DNA from: Streptomyces sp. NBC_00440
GTDB lineage: Bacteria; Actinomycetota; Actinomycetes; Streptomycetales; Streptomycetaceae
Direction of reading: 5' to 3'
Length of the DNA: 64,000 nucleotides
NCBI RefSeq assembly: GCF_036014215.1
Contig: NZ_CP107921.1
Span: 3,397,001-3,461,000 of the forward strand
Part shown: one piece after another, positions 57,425 through 64,000 of the stretch
Layout of the letters: every line of letters begins with the position of its first letter
How positions within the stretch are numbered: position 1 is the stretch's first letter
Program-made: the position numbers and the translations under genes
The notes under the pieces: generated by a model
What the model was told of the DNA's origin: nothing
The model's input: the letters and a program-made list of their open reading frames with translations, nothing else
Database searches by the model: none

Positions 57425-58225
57425 TTGCTGCCGCTCTGGCTACTGCTTGGCCACAAAGACGTGCGAAGCCACCTCGGGGTTGAGCTCGGCCGCCTCACCG
57501 CCGCTGCCCACCAGGACCCCGCCGGCCGACTCCGTGACACTCACCACCGAGCCGGGCTGCACCCCCGCGCGACGCAGCGTGTACATCAGCTGGGCGTCGG
57601 TCTGGATGGGCTCGCCGATCCGGCGCACCACCACGTTCTTCCCGTCGGGGCCCGGATCCAGCTCGGCCAGGCTCAGCAGGCCCTCGTCGAGGAAGGGATC
57701 CGCCTCGGCCTTCTCGCCCAGCTCCTCCAGGCCCGGGATCGGATTGCCGTACGGCGACTCCGTGGGGTGACGCAGCAGATCAAGCACCCGCCGCTCCACC
57801 GCCTCGCTCATCACGTGCTCCCAGCGGCACGCCTCCGCGTGCACCTGCTCCCACTCCAGGCCGATCACGTCGACGAGGAGGCACTCGGCCAGCCGGTGCT
57901 TGCGCATGACGCGCGTCGCCAGCCTGCGGCCCTCCTCCGTCAGCTCCAGATGCCGGTCGCTCGCGACGGCCACCAGGCCGTCACGCTCCATGCGCGCCAC
58001 GGTCTGGCTGACCGTCGGGCCGCTCTGGTCGAGCCGCTCCGCGATCCGGGCCCGCATGGGAATCACACCTTCCTCCTCCAGCTCAAGGATGGTGCGGAGG
58101 TACATCTCCGTAGTGTCGATCAGCCCACTCATACGTGCCCCTATGTTCCGCTACCGCTATGGCCCTCATCCAATTCTGACGCATACCTCCGACAACCGGC
58201 CCGCACAGGACGCGGGCGGTATTGA
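57425..58225 (+). CDS. adm: Antisense ORF over dmdR1, Adm-like
   Basis: A 266-codon frame runs on the strand opposite dmdR1, spanning the whole gene. The product is rich in Leu, Arg, Gln and His with no domain (for example LGRLTAAAHQDPAGR, QALVEEGIRLGLLAQLL). In S. coelicolor an antiparallel gene adm over dmdR1 was reported to be expressed and to affect siderophore and antibiotic production. In GC-rich DNA long antisense frames arise by chance, so coding is uncertain here. Confidence 0.35.
   Translation: MLPLWLLLGHKDVRSHLGVELGRLTAAAHQDPAGRLRDTHHRAGLHPRATQRVHQLGVGLDGLADPAHHHVLPVGARIQLGQAQQALVEEGIRLGLLAQLLQARDRIAVRRLRGVTQQIKHPPLHRLAHHVLPAARLRVHLLPLQADHVDEEALGQPVLAHDARRQPAALLRQLQMPVARDGHQAVTLHARHGLADRRAALVEPLRDPGPHGNHTFLLQLKDGAEVHLRSVDQPTHTCPYVPLPLWPSSNSDAYLRQPARTGRGRY
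57440..58132 (-). CDS. dmdR1: DtxR-family iron-dependent repressor DmdR1
   Basis: 230 residues. N-terminal winged HTH (MSGLIDTTEMYLRTILELEEE; AERLDQSGPTVSQTVARMERDGL), metal-binding residues in MRKHRLAECLLVDVIGLEWEQVHAEACRWEHVMS and GNPIPG, then an SH3-like domain (VRRIGEPIQTDAQLMYTLRRAGVQPGSVV). Nearly identical in layout to S. coelicolor DmdR1, the Fe(II)-dependent repressor of siderophore genes. Divergent from a SIS-domain gene, as in S. coelicolor. A clear iron box was not found in its own promoter. Confidence 0.95.
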   Translation of the reverse strand: MSGLIDTTEMYLRTILELEEEGVIPMRARIAERLDQSGPTVSQTVARMERDGLVAVASDRHLELTEEGRRLATRVMRKHRLAECLLVDVIGLEWEQVHAEACRWEHVMSEAVERRVLDLLRHPTESPYGNPIPGLEELGEKAEADPFLDEGLLSLAELDPGPDGKNVVVRRIGEPIQTDAQLMYTLRRAGVQPGSVVSVTESAGGVLVGSGGEAAELNPEVASHVFVAKQ

Positions 58226-58258
58226 CACTGCCCTGGTACGGACCGCACCGTGATGCGC

Positions 58259-59029
58259 ATGAGCAGCGAGAACAGCGGGAGCAGCGGCCTTGCGGGCGAG
58301 TTCTTCGACGCCGCGATCGGCCTGCTGCGGCGGGTACGGGACGAGGAGTCACAGAACGTGACGGCGGCCGGCTCCGCGATAGCCGACACCGTGCAGGCGG
58401 GCGGCCGCCTCTTCGCCTTCGGCGCGGGCCACTCCTCGCTCGCCGCTCAGGACGTGGTCTACCGCGCGGGCGGCCTCGCGCTGATGAACCTGCTCGGCGT
58501 GCCCGGCACCCTCGGCGTCGACGTCAGGCCGGCCACGCTCGGCTCCGCCCTGGAGCGGGTCAGCGGTCTCGCGAGCGCCGTGCTCGACTCCAGTCCGGCA
58601 GCGGCAGGCGACGTACTCGTGATCATCTCGCTCTCCGGGCGCAACGCGCTCCCGGTGGAGATGGCGATGAGCGCCCGCGCCCTGGGCCTCAAGGTCATCG
58701 GCGTGACATCGGTGGCGTACACGAAGGAGACCTCGTCACGGCACTCCTCCGGTACGTACCTCAAGGACCACTGCGACATCGTGCTGGACAGCCGGATCGC
58801 GGTGGGCGACGCGGAGCTCACCGCCGAGGGCGTCGAGGCGCCCTTCGCGCCCGCGTCGACCGTCGTCACCAGCGCGCTGATGCAGGCGATGATGGCCTCG
58901 GCGGCAGGCGAACTGGCCCGCCGCGGCATCGAGCCACCGCTGCTGCGCTCGGGCAACGTCGACGGCGGGCCAGAGTGGAACGGCCGCGTGCTGGCGGAGT
59001 ACGGCGACCGGATCTTCTACCAGAACTGA
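58259..59029 (+). CDS. SIS-domain sugar-phosphate-binding protein (UPF0309)
   Basis: About 256 residues (GTG at 58250 and ATG at 58253 are alternatives). SIS fold: RLFAFGAGHSSLAAQDVVYRAGG, VLVIISLSGRNALPVEMAM, GVTSVAYTKETSSRHSSG. These proteins bind phosphosugars, often as isomerases or regulators. Conserved neighbour of dmdR1. Confidence 0.92.
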   Translation: MSSENSGSSGLAGEFFDAAIGLLRRVRDEESQNVTAAGSAIADTVQAGGRLFAFGAGHSSLAAQDVVYRAGGLALMNLLGVPGTLGVDVRPATLGSALERVSGLASAVLDSSPAAAGDVLVIISLSGRNALPVEMAMSARALGLKVIGVTSVAYTKETSSRHSSGTYLKDHCDIVLDSRIAVGDAELTAEGVEAPFAPASTVVTSALMQAMMASAAGELARRGIEPPLLRSGNVDGGPEWNGRVLAEYGDRIFYQN

Positions 59030-59260
59030 GGGAACCCGTAACTGTGGTTTCGTCCAGCCGAGTTGCGTACATATCAACCGGAACTCTCATTGAGTGCACC
59101 GCGTTTCGGCCATAGGTTCGCGCCGAGACCGACGGTGGGCCGGCAGGCCGCGGCGCTTGGCCGACCTCCTGGAACGGGACCGTGGAACTACGGAATCACG
59201 GGACTGTGGAGTGTCCGCCCGTCGGGATCACCGCACCCGCGCCCGCAGGAGGACAGGAAG

Positions 59261-60688
59261 ATGCTGGACGGCTTCACCCCCTGGCCCGAGGAGGAAGCGG
59301 CACGCTACCGGCGGGCCGGGTACTGGCAGGGCCGCACACTCGGCGATCTGCTGCGGGACCCGGCGCGTGAACAGGGCAAGCGGACCGCCCTGGTGCACGG
59401 GGACAGCCGCATGACGTACGCGCAGCTGAACCGGCGGGTGGACCGCACGGCCGCCGGTCTCCGGCTGCGCGGCATCCGTCCGGGAAACCGGGTGGTGGTG
59501 CAACTGCCGAATGTGCCCGAGTTCGTCGTGACGGTGTTCGCGCTCTTCCGCACCGGGGCGATCCCCGTGTTCGCCCCCGTCGCTCACCGTGCTGCCGAGA
59601 TCGGCCATCTCGTCCGTACGACCGGGGCTGTCGGCTATGTCGGTCCCACGTCCTACGGCGGTTTCGACCACGCCGGGATGGCTGCCCGGATCTCAGCCGA
59701 ATTCCCCTTCCTGCGGCGCGTCTTCACCTGGTCCGGGACCGGTACGCCGGCCGGCGGATTCTCCGTGTCGTCGGACGGGTGCCTGTCCTTCCCGCTGAGC
59801 TCCATCGACGCCCCGCCGGAGCCCGGCCCGCCGCTCGACGCCGGGTCGGTGGCCTTCTTCCTGGTGGCCGGTTCCCCGCTGGCCGACACCCCGCTGTCCG
59901 GTTCCCCGTCGTCCGGTTCCCCGCTGCCCGGCTCCCCGCTGTCCGCCGGGACGGCCGTACGGCCCGAGCTGATCCCGCGTACCCATGACGACTACGCGTA
60001 CCAGACCCGCGCCACCGGCGAACTCCTCGGGCTCTCCCGGGAGGACGTGTATCTGGCGACTCTGCCGGCGGAGTCCAACTTCGCCTTCGTCTGCCCCGGC
60101 ATCGTCGGCACTCTCGCCGCCGGAGGGACCGTCGTCCTGATCGAGAACCCGGGACCCGCGGAGGCCTTCCGCGCCATCGAACGCGAACGCGTGACGTTCA
60201 CGTCCCTGACACCGGGCATCGCCGCGCAGTGGCGGGACGCCCTGCCCGCCGCGACGGAGGATCTGTCGAGTCTGCGGGTCATGCAGATCGGGGGAGCACC
60301 GCTGCACCGCGCGCCGGCGGAACGCCTGCCGCCCGGGTTCGGCTGCCGGATCCAGCAGGTGTACGGCGTGGCCGAAGTGCTCCTGTCCGCCACCCGCCTC
60401 GACGACGCGGAGGACACCGTCCTGGGTACGCGGGGGCGGCCCGTGTCGCCCGCCGACGAGTTCCGCATCGACGCGCCCGCCGGGCAGACAGGGCGTGCAG
60501 CGCAGGAAGGAGAGACCGGGCAGCCCGGGGAACTGCTGGCCCGTGGCCCGCACACCTTCCGCGGCTACTACAAGGCTGACGCTCACAACGCCCGCGCCTT
60601 CACCTCTGACGGCTTCTACCGCACCGGCGAACTGGCCCGGCTGGACGCGCACGGCAACCTCATCGTCCAGGAGACGTCGCAGGCGTAA
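59261..60688 (+). pseudogene. Decayed 2,3-dihydroxybenzoate-AMP ligase-like gene (EntE/DhbE type)
   Basis: 475 residues with a strong GGAGGACAGG site before the ATG. The first 200 and the middle part match EntE/DhbE (MLDGFTPWPEEEAARYR; NRVVVQLPNVPEFV; LIPRTHDDYAYQ; IQQVYGVAEVLLSATRLDD; YRTGELARLD). The ATP-binding loop that should read like SGGTTGLPK before LIPRTHDDY is replaced by a low-complexity run of S/G/P repeats, encoded by four 15-bp repeats at 59891-59950. The C-terminal lid domain with the A8/A10 motifs and catalytic Lys is absent; the frame ends in 9-bp repeats. It is likely non-functional, or changed beyond adenylation. Confidence 0.8.
59891..59950. repeat. Four 15-bp tandem repeats inside the decayed ligase
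   Basis: Units of type CCGCTGTCCGGTTCC repeat in frame and encode PLSGS-like pentapeptides at the place of the ATP-binding loop. Confidence 0.85.
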
Positions 60689-61751
60689 CAGGCGTAACAG
60701 GCGTAACAGGAGTCACCGGCGTCACCGGCGTCACCGGCGCCCAAGGATCGACCGGTACCGCGCCCGCCGCCCGTCCCCTGCCGTCCAGCAGGCGGCCCAT
60801 CAGCTTGGTCTGCCGCAGCACGATCGACCGGTCCCTGAGCCGGAGCTGCGGCAGCCGCTCGCCGAGCTGGGTCTCCAGCCGCTGTACATCCTGGATGGAG
60901 TGCAGCCAGACCGTGAACAGCAGGTTCTGCGGCCCGGTCACCGACGCGCACAGCCGTACCTCGGGAAGGGTGAGCAGGACACGGACCGCCTCCGGCAGCC
61001 GGTCCGCCGGGATGCCGGCCCACAGCGTCGCCGACACCGGCCACTCGGTCAGCTCGCGGGCCACCTCGCAGCGCAGCGCCAGATCGTGGTCGGTGACCAG
61101 CCGGCCCACCCGGCGGCGGACGGTGGGGGCGCTGAGCCCGACGGCCCGGCCCAGTTCCACGGCGCTCTCGCGGCCGTTGCGGGACAGTTCCGGCAGCAGC
61201 GAGCGGTCAGGTCCGTCGAGCCCCGCCGATGAGCCGGTGCGCGGGGGCGGAGAGGTGAGGCGCAGGCGTTCGCTCTGCTGTGTGGTCAGCGCGCGCAGCC
61301 GCCACCGGCTGCCCTCGCCGTAGAGACGGGTGCCGATGGAGGCGCGGGTGGAGGTGACGCCGGGCAGCGCGGCGATCCGGCGCAGCAGCAGCTCGGAGAG
61401 CTCGCCGAGCCCGGGGACGAAGACCGTGATGAGCAGGTCGCGTCCGCCTGCCATGTGCTCGACGGTGGCGACCTGCGGCAGCGCGACGAGGGTGTCGGCG
61501 ACGGATTCGACGCTGCCCGCCCGGCAGTCGACCTCGACGAAGGCGGTGCACAGCCGCTCGATGAGACGGCGGCCCGGATAGCCGGTGACCCAGGCAAGAC
61601 CCGCGCTCCGCAGCCCCTTCCAGCGGCGGGCGGCGGTGACCGGGTCGATGCCGAGGACCGGGGCGAGGGTCTGCCAGGACGCGCGCGGCGCGATCTGCAG
61701 CGCATGCACCAGCTGCGCGTCGAGTCCCGAGATGACATCGGATTCCTGCAT
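60660..61751 (-). CDS. Lrp/AsnC-family regulator with two HTH/RAM modules
   Basis: 363 residues from ATG at 61751. Two AsnC-type HTHs: ISGLDAQLVHALQIAPRASWQTLAPVLG at the start and ELSRNGRESAVELGRAVGLSAPTVRRRVGRL near 210, each followed by a ligand-binding region. The last ~20 residues are a Pro-Val-Thr repeat from slippage DNA. Divergent from the MFS-M20 operon, which it probably regulates. Its tail overlaps the ligase relic by 29 bp. Confidence 0.9.
   Translation of the reverse strand: MQESDVISGLDAQLVHALQIAPRASWQTLAPVLGIDPVTAARRWKGLRSAGLAWVTGYPGRRLIERLCTAFVEVDCRAGSVESVADTLVALPQVATVEHMAGGRDLLITVFVPGLGELSELLLRRIAALPGVTSTRASIGTRLYGEGSRWRLRALTTQQSERLRLTSPPPRTGSSAGLDGPDRSLLPELSRNGRESAVELGRAVGLSAPTVRRRVGRLVTDHDLALRCEVARELTEWPVSATLWAGIPADRLPEAVRVLLTLPEVRLCASVTGPQNLLFTVWLHSIQDVQRLETQLGERLPQLRLRDRSIVLRQTKLMGRLLDGRGRAAGAVPVDPWAPVTPVTPVTPVTPVTPVTPATSPGR
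60681..60734. repeat. Six 9-bp tandem repeats at overlapping gene ends
   Basis: AGGCGTAAC three times, then AGGAGTCAC and CGGCGTCAC twice. The repeats form the end of the ligase relic on the plus strand and encode a (TPV) run at the C-terminus of the Lrp-type regulator on the minus strand. Confidence 0.85.
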
Positions 61752-61887
61752 GGCGCCCGCCTTGCTGAGGCTTTCCTGCGTTCCCAGCGTATTCCGTTTT
61801 CCTCGGCAGCGGCACTGAGCAGCATGTCGTCCCATCCAGGCACCGCCGGACACCGGATTCACCGGGCCCATCGGGAAGAGGTTGGCG

Positions 61888-63339
61888 ATGACTTCAGCGG
61901 TTGCAGACAGCGCGGCGGGCGACGGCCGCGGCACAGGCCGGTGTACGGCCACCACCACGGGCACCACCACGGCCACCAGCACCAGCACCAGCACCAGCAC
62001 CACCGCAATCACCGGCGCGACGGACGCGCCCACGACGGACACCGCGGCGCGGAGTGAGGGGCGGCGGGCCGGTGCGGCCGGGCGCAAGGCGCTGCTGGCC
62101 GCCACCGTCGGGGGCGTGGTCGAGTCCTTCGACTGGACGATCTACGCCGTCCTGGCACCGTTCTTCGCCACCCAGCTGTTCCCCGGCGACGATCCGGCGA
62201 CCGCCCTGATCGGCGCCTATCTGGGCTTCGCGGTCGGCTTCGTCGTCAGGCCCTTCGGTTCGTACGTCATGGGCCGGATCAGCGATTCGCGCGGGCGCCG
62301 CTTCGGGCTGACGCTGAGCATGGCGGTCATCTCGGCGGCGAGCGTGCTGATCGCGATCCTGCCGACGGCCGGCGTGGCCGGGGCAGCGGCGCCGGTGCTG
62401 CTGGTACTGCTGCGGCTGGTCCAGGGCGTGTCGATGGGCGGCGAGAACCCGAGTGCCGCCGCCTACGTCACCGAGACCGCGCCTCGCCGGCTGCGCTTCC
62501 TCTACAGCTCGATCTCCTACTCCGGTGTCGTCATCGGCAACATCCTGTCCTTCGGTGTCCTGACGCTGCTGCTGACCACTCTCGGCAAGGACGGGGTGAG
62601 CGGCGGCGGCTGGCGCATCGGCTTCCTGGTGGCGGCCGGGCTCGGACTGCTGGCCCTGTGGATCCGGCGCAGCGCCGAGGAGAGCGAGGAGTTCGCCGAG
62701 CAGGCCGCGGCGGCCGGACCCGGCAGTACGGCGGCCGGGCGCCGCGCCCTGTACCGCGCAAGTGCCCGCAACATCGCCGCCGTCTTCCTGATCAGCGTCG
62801 GCGCGACCATCGGCTACTACTTCGGAACGACGTACCTCCCGCAGTACGCCCAGCAGTTGGGCGTCGCATCGGACACCGAGTCGTCGGCGTCGATGCTGCT
62901 GCCGCTGCTCCTGCTGATCGCGGCGATGGTCGGCGTCGGCAAGCTCGCCGACCGGCTGGGGCCGCTGCGCACGCTGCGTACGGGCCTGGCGCTGCTGGCC
63001 CTGGCGACGGTGCCGCTGATGGTGGCGCTGGCGCACCGGGCGCTGCCGATGTGGGTGGTCACGATCGTCTATCTGCTGCTGATCGCGGCGCCGATCGGCC
63101 TGACGAACGTGCTGTTCGCGCAGCTGTTCCCGGTGCCGGTGCGGGTGGTGGCGATGGGTGTGCCGTACACGGTGGCCACCGGCCTCTTCGGCGGTACGTT
63201 CCCGCTGCTGGCCCAGGCGATGGGCAGGGCGGGCCACTTGACGATGGTGCCCTGGTGGGCCGCCGGCGCAGCGGCCGTCTCCCTCCTGGGCACACTCCTG
63301 ATCCGCTTCCCGGAGCGCAGCGGCCCCACCACCGGCTGA
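61888..63339 (+). CDS. MFS metabolite:H+ symporter-like transporter
   Basis: 483 residues from ATG at 61888 with GAAGAGG upstream; ATG at 61882 is alternative. N-terminal ~45 residues are Thr/Ser-rich (TTTGTTTATSTSTSTST). MHS features: VESFDWTIYAVLAPFFATQLF, RPFGSYVMGRISDSRGRRFGL (motif A) and LVQGVSMGGENPSAAAYVTE. Twelve membrane segments. Probably imports an organic acid or amidated compound hydrolysed by the downstream amidohydrolase. Confidence 0.9.
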   Translation: MTSAVADSAAGDGRGTGRCTATTTGTTTATSTSTSTSTTAITGATDAPTTDTAARSEGRRAGAAGRKALLAATVGGVVESFDWTIYAVLAPFFATQLFPGDDPATALIGAYLGFAVGFVVRPFGSYVMGRISDSRGRRFGLTLSMAVISAASVLIAILPTAGVAGAAAPVLLVLLRLVQGVSMGGENPSAAAYVTETAPRRLRFLYSSISYSGVVIGNILSFGVLTLLLTTLGKDGVSGGGWRIGFLVAAGLGLLALWIRRSAEESEEFAEQAAAAGPGSTAAGRRALYRASARNIAAVFLISVGATIGYYFGTTYLPQYAQQLGVASDTESSASMLLPLLLLIAAMVGVGKLADRLGPLRTLRTGLALLALATVPLMVALAHRALPMWVVTIVYLLLIAAPIGLTNVLFAQLFPVPVRVVAMGVPYTVATGLFGGTFPLLAQAMGRAGHLTMVPWWAAGAAAVSLLGTLLIRFPERSGPTTG

Positions 63340-63406
63340 CCCCGCCGCGCTTCTCCGTCAACGCATCTCCGTCGCCTCCCCTCCCCTCCCCTCCGAAGGA
63401 GCTTCC

Positions 63407-64000
63407 ATGAACCTGCGTGACGACGCCCGTGCCCTGTCCGACGACCTCGTACGGTTGCGCCGCTCGCTGCACCGCATCCCCGAAGTGGGGCTGGAGCTGC
63501 CCCGTACCCAGGAAGCGGTACTGGCCGAGCTGGACGGTCTGCCCCTTGAAGTGCGGACGGGCGACGGGCTGAGCTCGGTGACTGCGGTGCTGCACGGCGC
63601 GCAGCCGGGCCCGACGGTGCTGCTGCGCGGCGACATGGACGCACTGCCCGTCGCCGAGCGGACCGGTCTGGACTTCGCGGCGGACACCGGCCGGATGCAC
63701 GCCTGCGGCCACGATCTGCACACCACCATGCTCACCGGCGCCGCCAAGCTGCTCAGCGCGCACCGGGACCGGCTGGCGGGCGATGTGCTGTTCATGTTCC
63801 AGCCGGGCGAGGAGGGCTTCGACGGGGCCCGGCACATGCTCGCCGAGGGGCTGCTGGAGACGTCCGGCCGGCGGCCGGACGCGGCGTACGCGATCCATGT
63901 GATGTCGGCGGGGCTGCCGAGCGGCGTCTTCGGCACCCGCGGCGGTCCGGCACTGGCCGCCTCCAATGTGCTGCGGGTGACCGTACGCGGCGAGGGCGGG
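63407..64000 (+). CDS. M20-family amidohydrolase, 5' part (cut by window end)
   Basis: 198 codons are open to the end of the window, from an ATG with GAAGGAG 5 bp upstream. Metal-binding motifs of the M20D hippurate/IAA-amino-acid hydrolase group: GDMDALPV, MHACGHDLHTTML and QPGEEGFDGARHML. It would hydrolyse an N-acyl amino acid or similar amide with two Zn/Mn ions. Located 67 bp after the MFS gene and likely co-transcribed, under the Lrp-type regulator. Confidence 0.92.
   Translation, partial: MNLRDDARALSDDLVRLRRSLHRIPEVGLELPRTQEAVLAELDGLPLEVRTGDGLSSVTAVLHGAQPGPTVLLRGDMDALPVAERTGLDFAADTGRMHACGHDLHTTMLTGAAKLLSAHRDRLAGDVLFMFQPGEEGFDGARHMLAEGLLETSGRRPDAAYAIHVMSAGLPSGVFGTRGGPALAASNVLRVTVRGEGG

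Overview
This window reads as a chromosomal segment of a Streptomyces species. The DNA is very GC-rich with strong third-position G/C bias, and the genes are typical of that genus: an AfsK-type kinase (542-2947), a WhiJ/DUF397 regulator pair, a DmdR1-type iron regulator (57440-58132), mycothiol- and F420-related families, and many TetR/ECF/partner-switching regulators. From memory, afsK and dmdR1 lie about 30 genes apart in S. coelicolor (SCO4423 and SCO4394), so the window probably covers the same chromosomal neighbourhood. No rRNA, tRNA, CRISPR array, transposase or integrase was seen.

Layout. 1-4.1 kb: end of a membrane protein, afsK, and a divergent TetR gene. 4.2-7.3 kb: F420-type reductase, acyl-CoA dehydrogenase (ACAD) and a divergent thiolase-like protein. 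7.3-18.3 kb: a mixed block with a SAM methyltransferase, a sugar ABC importer, a WhiJ/DUF397 unit, a PNPOx-like enzyme, a signal peptidase-like protein, a GNAT, and a LysR regulator divergent from a hydrolase/oxidoreductase pair. 18.2-27.6 kb: DUF35/DoxX pair, flavin monooxygenase-like protein, a TetR/O-methyltransferase/MFS unit, NDP-forming acyl-CoA synthetase, enoyl-CoA hydratase and flavin reductase. 27.7-33.8 kb: two MFS carriers, a GlxA-like regulator and a PhoD phosphatase. 33.8-43.2 kb: ADH-ACAD-SDR operon, cyclase, anti-sigma-type ATPase, paired ACADs and an acyl-CoA ligase. 43.2-48.7 kb: STAS protein, ECF-like sigma with a mycothiol-fold anti-sigma, purU, a solute-binding lipoprotein. 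48.8-58.1 kb: Q/P-rich membrane protein, a large regulator divergent from a primase-like gene with a long hairpin between them, an ABC exporter, a hydrolase, dmdR1 with an antisense ORF. 58.3-64 kb: SIS protein, a decayed dihydroxybenzoate-AMP ligase, and an Lrp regulator divergent from MFS and M20 amidohydrolase genes.

The most interesting system is a dispersed CoA-ester catabolic regulon. Eight copies of one 13-bp palindrome (consensus TGACGGNCCGTCA, within a 19-bp extended element) lie just upstream of the ACAD at 5948, the thiolase at 6074, DoxX-DUF35 at 19181, the acyl-CoA synthetase at 23750, the flavin reductase at 27033, the SDR-ACAD-ADH operon/cyclase at 37082/37168, the ACAD pair at 41491 and the acyl-CoA ligase at 41707. 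The genes together look like one degradative pathway (ligation, dehydrogenation, hydration, oxidation, thiolysis or retro-aldol) under one TetR-type repressor. Several start codons appear leaderless, with the operator overlapping the promoter. The substrate and the regulator are not identified by the sequence; the TetR at 3444-4091 is a candidate.
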